From JAJDUF01 sp965214295 (GTDB lineage Bacteria > Chloroflexota > UBA11872 > UBA12225 > JAJDUF01), in contig OZ243944.1 in assembly GCA_965214295.1 (NCBI GenBank), positions 1 to 64,000 of the forward strand: a stretch of 64,000 bases of DNA. The letters run 5' to 3'. The notes under the pieces are model-generated. The model had not been told where the DNA came from, made no database searches, and worked only from the letters and a program-made list of their open reading frames with translations. Shown piece by piece: positions 8,297-16,134 of the stretch. Numbering within the stretch: position 1 is the first letter of the stretch; each line of letters starts with the position of its first letter. A program made the translations under genes and the position numbers.

Positions 8297-8884
8297 TCAG
8301 CACGGGGGCGGGCTAGGTGTGGAGGCCGATTGACCAGTTGCGCCAACTCCGGCAGCCTGGGTGGTCAGCTCGGCATACCCGGCAGTCTCGACCTGCTCAT
8401 CGGATAGCCCCAATCGCCGACCAAGCGCCAGAATCTTGGCATGTGGCCCTTCGATCTCGCAGAAGTAGCCCATGGAAACCGTATCCAGCAACACTTCCAC
8501 GGTGTCAAGATACCAGGTTTCGCGCCACTTCCGGTAGCCGTTCACCGGTGTATAGCCGAGCGCCGCCAGTAGCACTTGGAGCGCGGCGGCATCCTCGATC
8601 ACCACCTCGATCTCCTCACGCGCCTTCACGCCGTCGGTCTGTGCCGGTGGCCCCTTGAAGGTCAGCGTGCCGCCCAGCTCACCATTGATGCGGCGCACCC
8701 TCAGCAGAGCTTGGCGCTGCCTGAGGTCGCCACGCTGGCTATCGAACAACACGTTCTCCTCGCGCTGTACCGGCGACGGCTGCGCCCCCAGCGCAGTGAG
8801 GCGCTGGCGCAACCGCTCATGATCCGCCGCGCCCGAGAGCCGGTATTTGATTTCCACTTCAAGCCGGTTCGTCGGTTCATCCAT
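8297..8884 (-). CDS. CYTH-domain (triphosphate tunnel) protein
   Basis: About 195 residues. The N-terminal EVEIKYRL is the ExExK signature of the CYTH/TTM superfamily, whose members bind triphosphates or polyphosphate inside a beta tunnel using Mg or Mn. LLRVRR, TFKGP and REEIEVVIED give the alternating charged strands that line the tunnel, and YRKWRETWYLD and GYFCEIEGP match the family's later strands. Possible activities are class IV adenylate cyclase, thiamine triphosphatase or inorganic triphosphatase; the sequence alone does not choose, but the CHAD neighbour favours triphosphate or polyphosphate. The ATG at 8884 (MDEP) is preferred; an ATG six codons upstream lies within a repeated promoter-like sequence. 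Confidence 0.85.
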   Translation of the reverse strand: MDEPTNRLEVEIKYRLSGAADHERLRQRLTALGAQPSPVQREENVLFDSQRGDLRQRQALLRVRRINGELGGTLTFKGPPAQTDGVKAREEIEVVIEDAAALQVLLAALGYTPVNGYRKWRETWYLDTVEVLLDTVSMGYFCEIEGPHAKILALGRRLGLSDEQVETAGYAELTTQAAGVGATGQSASTPSPPPC

Positions 8885-8888
8885 CGCG

Positions 8889-8921
8889 ATACTATAATAC
8901 ATCTACTCTATACTATAATAC
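8889..8921. promoter_or_regulatory. Phased 12-bp repeats with -10-like cores between divergent genes
   Basis: ATACTATAATAC occurs twice exactly (8889-8900 and 8910-8921), 21 bases apart, i.e. about two helical turns. Each copy holds TATAAT on the plus strand and TATTAT/TATAGT on the minus strand. It lies between the CYTH gene (minus) and the SIMPL gene (plus), so it may be a two-way promoter or a paired operator. The rest of the gap to 9163 shows no gene. Confidence 0.5.
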
Positions 8922-9163
8922 AACCGACTATGGAGGCGGATGTGAAGGCCGGAAGCGCAATCATCAACACGGCTCATTGGGCGACCGCTGCCCACGGACG
9001 CGCTGGCCAACAGCCATCAGACGGCCGGTCGTTCGCTCTCAGGCGCCGGGAACTTTCGAGTTGGGTAGCGCGTCTTTGTCAGTAGTGCGCGTGCAGCACG
9101 GGCGCCGCAGTGGGCGCTGCGCCCGGATGGAGCACACCGATCACCGTGAGTAAGGAGCGACCG

Positions 9164-10192
9164 ATGACAGGCCGGCTACCATTCACGCTTGGCTGGAGCC
9201 TACGCGTACTGCTGATTGGGAGCGTTGCGCTCGCCGCAGCCCTCGTTGCCGGCGTCCTGTCCGCCGGCCAAGGCGGTGCGCTGCACCCGACGAGTGCGGG
9301 CGCACAAGCGCAAGCCTCCCCCACGCTGGCAGGCCCTACCCCCACTGAGCTTCCGGCCACGGCCACGGCCACTGTCGTCCCCACACCGCAGGGGACACCA
9401 CGCCCACTGCTACGCTTGCCTAGCTTCCCCACCGCCTCCCCGGCGCCACAAAGGACACCGGCCACGGCCACTGTCCCTCCGGCGCCGCAAGAGACACTCC
9501 CCCTGGCCACTGGTCTCCCGGCGCCGCAAGAAACACCTACCACACTCAATGTCGTTGGCGATGTCGAGCAACGCCATGCGCCGGATATGGCCATCGTCAG
9601 CCTCGGCGTCCAGACGGCCAGCCCCACCGCGGCCGAGGCGAGCAACACGAATAACGAGTTGATGGCGGCCGTCATCGCCGCGATCAAGGCTACGGGGATC
9701 GAAGATCAGCACATCCAATCAATGAGTATCAGCCTGATCCCCGTGTACGCCCAACCCTCGCGCGACGATCCTGATGCGCCACCAACGATTACCGGCTATC
9801 GGGCCACGAACACGGTGTCCGTGCGCGTGCTGGCTCTGGACCAAGTGGGCGTTGTCCTCAGCGCCGGTCTGGACGCGGGCGCCAACCGGCTCGGCGGTAT
9901 CAACTTTGCTCTGCAGGACACGACGCAGCCCTATCTCGATGCGCTGGCAGTGGCCATGCGTGAAGCGCGTCAGAAGGCCGACGCCATCGCTACGGCCGCC
10001 GGCATGGTGGTCAGCGGCATCACCGAGATTACCGAGGAGTCCGTAGGCATACCCCGAGGAGGGCTGGGGGAACGCGGCGCGGTGTATGCGGCAGCGCCCG
10101 GTGCCCCCGTGCCTGTCCAGAGCGGCGAGATCGTGGTCCAGGCGCGCGTGCATGTGCAGTTCCGGCTGGCGGCCGCGCCGCCGGCCGCCTAG
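9164..10192 (+). CDS. SIMPL-domain (DUF541) exported protein
   Basis: 342 residues: a hydrophobic N-terminal segment (about 10-30) acting as signal or anchor, then a Pro/Thr/Ala-rich low-complexity linker (about 45-105), then a SIMPL domain with LNVVGDVEQRHAPDMA and AREARQKADAIATAAG. SIMPL proteins sit on the outside of the membrane in many bacteria and form rings in some species; the biochemical role is poorly known. The ATG at 9164 has TAAGGAG eight bases before it, so the upstream in-frame codons are excluded. It stands alone and diverges from the CYTH gene. Confidence 0.85.
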   Translation: MTGRLPFTLGWSLRVLLIGSVALAAALVAGVLSAGQGGALHPTSAGAQAQASPTLAGPTPTELPATATATVVPTPQGTPRPLLRLPSFPTASPAPQRTPATATVPPAPQETLPLATGLPAPQETPTTLNVVGDVEQRHAPDMAIVSLGVQTASPTAAEASNTNNELMAAVIAAIKATGIEDQHIQSMSISLIPVYAQPSRDDPDAPPTITGYRATNTVSVRVLALDQVGVVLSAGLDAGANRLGGINFALQDTTQPYLDALAVAMREARQKADAIATAAGMVVSGITEITEESVGIPRGGLGERGAVYAAAPGAPVPVQSGEIVVQARVHVQFRLAAAPPAA

Positions 10193-10451
10193 AGCTTGGG
10201 CTGAGGTGGAGTAACGGCCCCTGACAAGGGTAGATTTTTTTGTGTAGGGGCGCGGTGAATCGTGCCCTTGCCTCCCTCTCTATCGCTCGGCGATGGAGAG
10301 GAGACCGGGGGGTGAGGATCCCTCCCGCCGCAGCCGATTGACCCAGCCAGCCAGGGCAACGTATAGTGTCGGTAGACGCTTCGCCAGCCTGGTTAGTATT
10401 GCCGGCGCCGGCGGGTCTACCATCTCAACGGCAGTTGTGGACGAGCTGCGG
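10193..10451. repeat. Intergenic stretch with dispersed repeats
   Basis: Holds a GACAAGGGTAGATTTT motif near 10221 and a CCTCTCTATCGC...GATGGAGAGG hairpin-like unit at about 10272-10317, both seen elsewhere in the window. No separate gene is supported. Confidence 0.6.
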
Positions 10452-11624
10452 ATGCCTGTGCGAGCAGCCCTTGTCAGCGCGGCCGGCCGCCTCCTGCGGC
10501 GCGGCGCTCGTACTCGCGCCGTTAACCCGGCTGCCGTGCGCTCGATTGTCGTCATCAAGCCGTGCTGTCTCGGCGATCTGCTCTTGGCGACCCCGGCCTT
10601 GGCCGCCCTCCGCCCGGCCTATCCGCACGCCGCCATCTCCCTCGCCGTGAGCGCGTGGGCACGCCCGGCCGTCGAGAATAACCCCCACATTGACACCCTC
10701 GTAGACTGCGAAGGCTTCACCGGCCGGCACTGGCGCCGCTGGGGCGCGTACCGCCGCTTCAGCAAGACTCTCCAGGCCGGCGCTTACGACCTCGCTATCG
10801 TGCTGGATCGCTCGCTGTTCGCGTCGCTGGCCGCGTGGCGGGCCGGAATCCCGCTGCGTGTCGGGATAGATAGTGGGGGCAGAGGCTTTTCGCTCACGAC
10901 GCGCGTGCCCTGGAACCAGGTGCGCCACGAAGCGGATCTCTACCTCGACGTGGTGCAGGCGGCCGGCGCGCCGGTCGGCGTGGCCGAGCGGCCGCTCTAT
11001 CGCCCGGCACCCGTTCATCGGACGTTCGCGGCACGAGTATTCGAAGAGTGGCAGCTTCAAGACCGCGGCCCGGTCGTGGCGATCCACCCTGGCGGCGGCA
11101 GCAATCCGGGGATGAAGCTGGCGGCCAAGCGGTGGCCGGCCACGCGCTACGCGGCCCTCGCCGACCGGCTCGTGGACAGCATTGGCGCGCAGGTCGTGGT
11201 CGTCGGACACCCTGAAGACGCGCCGGTGGCTCGGCAGCTCCGCATGGCTATGCAGTACGAGGCGCTGGACCTCGTGGGCCAGACCTCGTTCGGTCAGCTC
11301 GCCGCCGTGATCGAGCGCAGCGACCTCTATATCGGGAACGACGCCGGCGCCACGCATCTGGCCGCAGCGGTTGGCACGCCTGTCATCGCGCTCTTTGGTC
11401 CGACCAACCCGGCCGTGTACGGACCACGAGCCGCAGCCGGCGTCGCGCTGTTTCACGCTGACGCCTGCCCGATGCGTGAGCGCCGCGCGTTTGGGGCCGT
11501 GAGCGCCTGTCCCGGCTGCCAGTGCGTCAAGGCCGTCACCGTTGACGAGGTGCGGGCGGCAGCCGTGCGCGTGTTGCAGTCTCAGGTGCCGGCGAGCCGT
11601 GCCCGACCGGACATGACACGTTGA
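10452..11624 (+). CDS. Glycosyltransferase family 9 protein (heptosyltransferase-like)
   Basis: About 390 residues with the GT-B fold. The N-terminal IVVIKPCCLGDLLLATPAL is the GT9 acceptor-side signature, and the C-terminal half has VAIHPGGGSNPGMK, VVVVGHPED and SDLYIGNDAGATHLAAAVGTPVIALFGPT, the donor-binding region of the family. GT9 enzymes add heptose or related sugars to cell-envelope glycans at the inner membrane face. A Cys-rich loop near the end (CPMRERR...CPGCQC) is notable. The ATG at 10452 is used because sequence before it has repeat-like composition, but no strong ribosome site is visible, so the start is uncertain. coaX follows nine bases after the stop. Confidence 0.85.
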   Translation: MPVRAALVSAAGRLLRRGARTRAVNPAAVRSIVVIKPCCLGDLLLATPALAALRPAYPHAAISLAVSAWARPAVENNPHIDTLVDCEGFTGRHWRRWGAYRRFSKTLQAGAYDLAIVLDRSLFASLAAWRAGIPLRVGIDSGGRGFSLTTRVPWNQVRHEADLYLDVVQAAGAPVGVAERPLYRPAPVHRTFAARVFEEWQLQDRGPVVAIHPGGGSNPGMKLAAKRWPATRYAALADRLVDSIGAQVVVVGHPEDAPVARQLRMAMQYEALDLVGQTSFGQLAAVIERSDLYIGNDAGATHLAAAVGTPVIALFGPTNPAVYGPRAAAGVALFHADACPMRERRAFGAVSACPGCQCVKAVTVDEVRAAAVRVLQSQVPASRARPDMTR

Positions 11625-11633
11625 GGGGTGTAG

Positions 11634-12419
11634 ATGCTGCTGGCGGTTGATATTGGCAACACTAATATCAAGCTCGGTCTGTTCCAGGGGGCAACACTGG
11701 CCGGTCGGGCACGGCTGAGTACCGATCCGCAGCGCACCGCCGACGAGTATCTCATTGCGCTCGACGCCATCTTCGCCCGGCACCGGCTGGGCTGGTCCGA
11801 TCTCCGTGGCGTCATTATCGGCAGTGTGGTGCCCGTGCTGACCGAGGTTTTCCACCAGCTGCTCACTACCGCCGGCGCTGCCCCCGTCGTCTGGGTCGGG
11901 CCGCAGCTCGACCTGGGCGTGCGCCTCGACGTAGACAACCCCAACGAGGTGGGCACCGACCGGATCGCCAACGCGCTGGCGGCCCAAACCTACTTCGGTG
12001 TGCCGGCGATTGTGGTGGATTTCGGCACGGCCACAACCTTTGACGCGGTAGACCGGAGCGGCGCCTACGTCGGAGGCGCCATCTCGCCGGGCCTCGACGT
12101 GTGGGTAGATGCGCTGGTCGCGCGCACCGCACAGCTGCGGCGCATCACCATCACCCACCCCGACTCGGTGATCGGCGGCAGCACGTCCGCCGCGATGCAG
12201 GCCGGCGCGTTCTACGGCTACGTCGGGCTGGTGGACGGCATCACGCGCCGGATGGTCGCCGAGCTGGGGCCGCAGACCGCCGTGATTGCCACCGGCGGGC
12301 TGGCCCGGCTCATCACCCCGGAAGTCCCGCTCGTGCAAGCAATAGACGCCGATCTGACCCTCAAGGGCCTGCGGCTGATCTGGGAGCGCAACGCGCCGGC
12401 TGCCGGGCAGCAGCCCTGA
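11634..12419 (+). CDS. coaX: Type III pantothenate kinase
   Basis: 261 residues, the usual length for CoaX. MLLAVDIGNTNIKLGLF is the N-terminal ATP-binding motif of this acetate/sugar-kinase-fold enzyme; GTDRIANALAA and VVDFGTATTFD are the two further family signatures, and YVGGAISPGL follows as expected. It phosphorylates pantothenate, the first step of coenzyme A synthesis, typically needing a monovalent cation and resisting feedback by CoA. It starts nine bases after the GT9 gene and shares the pathway with coaBC 1 kb downstream. Confidence 0.95.
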   Translation: MLLAVDIGNTNIKLGLFQGATLAGRARLSTDPQRTADEYLIALDAIFARHRLGWSDLRGVIIGSVVPVLTEVFHQLLTTAGAAPVVWVGPQLDLGVRLDVDNPNEVGTDRIANALAAQTYFGVPAIVVDFGTATTFDAVDRSGAYVGGAISPGLDVWVDALVARTAQLRRITITHPDSVIGGSTSAAMQAGAFYGYVGLVDGITRRMVAELGPQTAVIATGGLARLITPEVPLVQAIDADLTLKGLRLIWERNAPAAGQQP

Positions 12420-12689
12420 CCGGGGCGGGTTTTTCAGCCCCAGAGCGTGCAGGGTAGAGGGCTACAGCATCCTCGACCCGTCCCCCTGCGGAGCGGGGGG
12501 ACCATAGGGGGCCGGAGCCTGACCAGGGGAGTGAGTTGGGGTGAGGGGGTGTCAGAATCAGGATTTACGGGATGGAAGGATGAGCAGGATAGACAGCGGG
12601 GACACCGTCATTGCGGCGGAAGCCGCAATCCAGGCTACCAGTTGCCGGATTCCTGCTGGCGCTTGAGTGCTCTGGCCAGGAGGCAGGAA
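12420..12689. repeat. Intergenic stretch with two kinds of dispersed palindrome
   Basis: Contains a CCCCCTGCGGAGCGGGGGGACC unit near 12480 and an ATTGCGG/CCGCAAT palindrome near 12608-12633. Related copies lie at 13318-13390, 16066-16094 and 62708-62735. No gene here. Confidence 0.6.
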
Positions 12690-13313
12690 ATGTACCAAGA
12701 AAAGCACTTCAATGCGGACGACACGCCGCGCTCGTTAGGCAATCCAGGGGTGCGCCAGCGGCGACGTGCGCTGTTGGATCGTCCCCACATGAAACCGTTG
12801 AACGAATATGTCGCCAAACTGCGGCGCGAGCGGAAATTTGGGAAAATCCCGGACTTTGACCCCCTCGATGGTGGCATCGAGGGGCAGGTGTTATTCCTTT
12901 TTCAAAAGGCAGGCAAACAGACCGTTGGCCCCAGGGGATCAGGGTTCATCAGTCGGAACAATGACGACAATACGGCGAATGCGACGTACAACTTCATGCG
13001 GGAGGCCGGGATCCCGCGCAAGTTGACGATCACCTGGAATGTCGTGCCGTGGTGGAATGATGAAGACGACGTGACAGCCCCTGAACGTCGCGCGGGCATC
13101 AGGTGCCTGAAAGAACTACTGGCACTCTTGCCGCGCTTGCGTGCCGTCGTCTTGGTGGGCAGGGAGGCACAAAGAGCATGGCGCTTCGTGGCCCGCCCCG
13201 ACTTGTGTGCATTCTCGTCTTATCACCCCTCGCGTCGCGGGAAGACTTCGGAGCAGTGGCACGCGATCCCGCAAGAGTGGGCCAAGGTAAAACCCGTTCT
13301 CGGCCTGAGTTAG
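12690..13313 (+). CDS. Uracil-DNA-glycosylase-superfamily protein
   Basis: 207 residues. VLFLFQKAG...FISRNNDDNTA forms the N-terminal active-site region, TITWNVVPWWN is the second conserved strand and SSYHPSRRG is the HPS/T motif near the C-terminus that contacts the DNA minor groove in UDG enzymes. The pattern fits the divergent UDG-like families rather than classical Ung. The start ATG at 12690 has AGGAGG with suitable spacing. It lies between coaX and coaBC, with repeat-bearing gaps on both sides, and need not be co-transcribed with them. Base specificity cannot be read here. Confidence 0.75.
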   Translation: MYQEKHFNADDTPRSLGNPGVRQRRRALLDRPHMKPLNEYVAKLRRERKFGKIPDFDPLDGGIEGQVLFLFQKAGKQTVGPRGSGFISRNNDDNTANATYNFMREAGIPRKLTITWNVVPWWNDEDDVTAPERRAGIRCLKELLALLPRLRAVVLVGREAQRAWRFVARPDLCAFSSYHPSRRGKTSEQWHAIPQEWAKVKPVLGLS

Positions 13314-13479
13314 AGGACGTGGATTGCGGCTTCCGCCGCAATGGCGGTACTGGAACCCGCCTCGTCACTGCGGCGAAAGCCGCAGTCCAGGCACCTATGA
13401 CAGGGCCAAGCTGACCGCTGCCGGCCGATAGCCGATAGCTGCTAAAGTGGGTGCTGGCGCTCCTGGACCTGGCGATCAG

Positions 13480-14682
13480 ATGAAACCGTTCAGCGGCCGA
13501 CGTGTAGTGCTCGGCGTCACCGGTAGCATCGCGGCGTTCAAGGCCGTCACGCTCACGAGCGAGTTGGTGCAGTTGGGCGCCGAGGTTGACGTGGTGCTGA
13601 CTGCGGCTGCCGCCCGGTTCGTGACACCACTCACCTTCCATAGCCTGACCCAACGGCGCGTCTACACCGACCTGTTCGACGTGCTCCCCGACGAGAGTAG
13701 CGCCCACGTCCGCTTGGGCGAGCAGGCCGAGCTGCTGGCCATTGTGCCGGCTACCGCGACGACCCTGGCCCGGCTCGCGCACGGCTTGGCCGACGATCTG
13801 CTCGGCTGTGTGGCGTTGGCCACGACCGCGCCGGTGCTCGTAGCGCCGGCGATGGAGCGCCACATGTGGGCACACCCGGCCACACAGGCAAACGTTGCGA
13901 CGCTGCGCGAGCGCGGCGTGTATTTCGTCGGGCCGGTCGCCGGGCGCCTGGCCTCGGGGCAGATCGGGCCGGGGAGGCTGGCGCCGCCGGAGGAGATACT
14001 CGGCCGGATGCGCGCGCTCTTGGGTCGCGACGGGCCGTTGGCCGGCCGGCGCATCGTCGTCAGCGCCGGCGGCACGCAGGAGCCTATTGACCCCGTGCGG
14101 GTGATAACCAACCGCTCCACCGGGAAGATGGGATACGCCATCGCCCAAGTGGCCCGGGACCGGGGCGCAAGAGTAACCCTGGTCACCGCACCCACGGCTC
14201 TCCGGAGTCCCGCGGGTGTTGAGACGAGGCAGGCTACAACTGTCGCGGAGATGCGGGAGGCGGTGCTCGACGCCTGTGCGGGCGCCGACGCCCTGGTAAT
14301 GGCGGCGGCCATCAGTGACTTTCGTCCCGCCGAAGTGTCCGACCGGAAAATAAAGAAGGAGTCGACCAGCGATGGGATGGTCTTGCACCTGGTCAGGAAC
14401 GACGACTTCTTCCTGGAGGTACCCAAGGGCGTGCTGCGAATCGCCTTCGCCGCCGAGAGCGAGAACCTGCTGCACAATGCCGCAGAGAAGCTGGAGCGCA
14501 AAGGGGCGGACTTGATCGTGGCGAACGACATCACCGAGCCGGGCAGCGGCTTCGGCACGGACACCAACCGCGTGACGCTGCTCGCTCCGAACGCCGCGCC
14601 CGAAGCCTTACCGCAGCTGCCCAAAGAGGCAGTCGCGGCCCACATCCTGGACCGGGTACAGGCGCTGCTGGCGGCACGTTAG
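13480..14682 (+). CDS. coaBC: Bifunctional phosphopantothenoylcysteine decarboxylase / phosphopantothenate-cysteine ligase
   Basis: 400 residues. The N-terminal flavodoxin-like half (CoaC) has VVLGVTGSIAAFKA, the active-site His in TPLTFHSL, and the PAME/MWxHPA segment (APAMERHMWAHPA). The C-terminal half (CoaB) begins at about 190 with VVSAGGTQEPIDPVR, followed by ITNRSTGKMGYAIA and VMAAAISDFRP, and VANDI(T). It converts 4'-phosphopantothenate to 4'-phosphopantetheine. The ATG at 13480 is chosen over an in-frame GTG 33 bases upstream because the protein otherwise begins with unaligned residues. Its stop codon overlaps the convergent HAD gene's stop by four bases. Confidence 0.95.
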   Translation: MKPFSGRRVVLGVTGSIAAFKAVTLTSELVQLGAEVDVVLTAAAARFVTPLTFHSLTQRRVYTDLFDVLPDESSAHVRLGEQAELLAIVPATATTLARLAHGLADDLLGCVALATTAPVLVAPAMERHMWAHPATQANVATLRERGVYFVGPVAGRLASGQIGPGRLAPPEEILGRMRALLGRDGPLAGRRIVVSAGGTQEPIDPVRVITNRSTGKMGYAIAQVARDRGARVTLVTAPTALRSPAGVETRQATTVAEMREAVLDACAGADALVMAAAISDFRPAEVSDRKIKKESTSDGMVLHLVRNDDFFLEVPKGVLRIAFAAESENLLHNAAEKLERKGADLIVANDITEPGSGFGTDTNRVTLLAPNAAPEALPQLPKEAVAAHILDRVQALLAAR

Positions 14683-15521
14683 CGCGGCGCCAGTCCTAAC
14701 TCCTCCAACACGACCGCAATCCCGTCCTCGTCGTTGCTCGCCGTAATCCGGTCCGCAACGGCGTGGGCCTCGGGACTACCGTTGGCCATGGCCACACCCA
14801 AGCCGGCAAACTCCAGCATCTCCACGTCGTTGACGTTGTCGCCGAATGCCAGCACGCGCTTGCGCCCGATGCCGAACCGGCGGCAGAGTACGTCCAGCGC
14901 CAGCCCTTTGGAAACCTGGGGGTGCAGCACCTCGATAGCGGCCGTCGTGGCGAGTGCAGTACGGGAGAAGATCACGCGCCACCGGTCTTGTGCGGCCGGA
15001 TCGCCGGTCAGTCGCTCGTTGACGGCGGCGAGCCGGCGCCAGTCGTCCATCATGTAGACCGCCAGCGGATTGTCGTGCAGCACAGCCGGATCGTAGGGAC
15101 GCACGTTTCCCGCATTCCGCTGGGCATAGGCCCGCAGACGGTCCGTCGCCGCCGGGGAGCCGGCGAGGTACATGGTGTGGCCGCGGTGCAACGCCGGTAC
15201 GACCAGCGCCGCCACGTCGGCTGCCAGACTGTGCGCGATCACGCGCCGCGCCGCCGGCACCGTCAGCGGTTGGTGGAGCACGAGCTGGCCGTTGTCCCAG
15301 ACCGTCGCGCCCTGAGTCGCCACCAGGACGAGCGGCTCACCAAGGCCCAGCCCGGCAACGACGGTGCGGGCCGAGCGAGGACCGCGCCCCGTGGCAATGA
15401 CGACCACCATTCCGGCGGCGCGGGCGGCCAGCACGGCTGCTCGCGTGCGCGGAGTGACGACGCGCTCGCTATTCAGGAGCGTGCCATCGATGTCGAGGGC
15501 CAGCAGGTGGTACTGTGGCAC
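14679..15521 (-). CDS. Cof-type HAD-superfamily sugar/nucleotide phosphatase
   Basis: 280 residues. Motif I LALDIDGTLLNS carries the nucleophile and acid/base Asp, motif II IATGR has the Thr, the type IIB cap fills the middle, and motif IV AFGDNVNDVEMLEFAG with Lys from VSKGLAL completes the site. Cof proteins dephosphorylate sugar phosphates, PLP or flavin precursors in the cytoplasm with Mg. The GTG start follows the DoxX stop by seven bases, with AGGA in between, so the two form an operon. Its end overlaps the end of coaBC on the other strand. Confidence 0.9.
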   Translation of the reverse strand: MPQYHLLALDIDGTLLNSERVVTPRTRAAVLAARAAGMVVVIATGRGPRSARTVVAGLGLGEPLVLVATQGATVWDNGQLVLHQPLTVPAARRVIAHSLAADVAALVVPALHRGHTMYLAGSPAATDRLRAYAQRNAGNVRPYDPAVLHDNPLAVYMMDDWRRLAAVNERLTGDPAAQDRWRVIFSRTALATTAAIEVLHPQVSKGLALDVLCRRFGIGRKRVLAFGDNVNDVEMLEFAGLGVAMANGSPEAHAVADRITASNDEDGIAVVLEELGLAPR

Positions 15522-15528
15522 GCCGATC

Positions 15529-15897
15529 CTACAACGGCCTTAACCGCCAACGACCATAGGCGACGAATCCGGCGATTGCTGCCAGAATCACGTTAAGCAC
15601 AATGTTCGGAAATTCTTCTCGTTGAGCGTGCCACACCATGGCGCCGACCATCACCAGGATCAGTCCGGCACTGGCCAGCGGCGTCAGGCGGGTCTGGATT
15701 CCGGTCAATCCCGGCAGGATCAGCCCCAGAACGGCCAGAATCTCTACCGTGCCGATGAAGTAAGGCACCCCGGCAGGCATCTCAGCCATCCCACGCATCG
15801 ACTCGGGCAGTCCTTCCGGCGGGATAAAGTGGGTCACTCCGGCGATGGCAAAAACCACCGCCAGCACTACTTGTAGAATCCACAATGCAACGTGCAT
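15529..15897 (-). CDS. DoxX-family membrane protein
   Basis: 122 residues with four hydrophobic helices and an early LAVVFAIAGVTHF segment typical of DoxX/DoxD-like small membrane proteins. Role generally obscure; some members take part in quinone-linked or thiol redox reactions. The ATG at 15897 has GAGGAG about eleven bases before it; an ATG six codons earlier is also in frame. It is the first gene of a two-gene unit with the HAD phosphatase. Confidence 0.8.
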   Translation of the reverse strand: MHVALWILQVVLAVVFAIAGVTHFIPPEGLPESMRGMAEMPAGVPYFIGTVEILAVLGLILPGLTGIQTRLTPLASAGLILVMVGAMVWHAQREEFPNIVLNVILAAIAGFVAYGRWRLRPL

Positions 15898-16134
15898 GGC
15901 GTGCTCGCTCCTCACGACCGGATATCGCCGGTATGAGCCGGCATAGGCAGTATAACACCGACCTACCCGCTGCCTGCTGCCAGGAGGGCTAAGGGTGAGG
16001 GTGGCCTCAGTGACTCCCCTTCCATCCAGGGAAGGGGCCGGGGGTTAGGTACGATATCGGCCCCCTATGGTCCCCCCGCTACGCCGGGGGACGTGGATAC
16101 AGGGTGGGACGAGATGGGTTCCAGGAGGCCTAGC

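Noticed and set aside
10425..12338. 637-codon open frame on the minus strand across the GT9 and coaX genes
   Set aside because: High GC leaves long antisense frames open; the plus-strand genes have clear motifs, while this frame is His/Arg/Gly-rich and has none.
13099..14475. 458-codon minus-strand frame over coaBC
   Set aside because: Antisense shadow of coaBC with no domain pattern.
15000..15600. Long plus-strand frame opposite the HAD phosphatase
   Set aside because: Antisense shadow; the minus-strand gene has all four HAD motifs.
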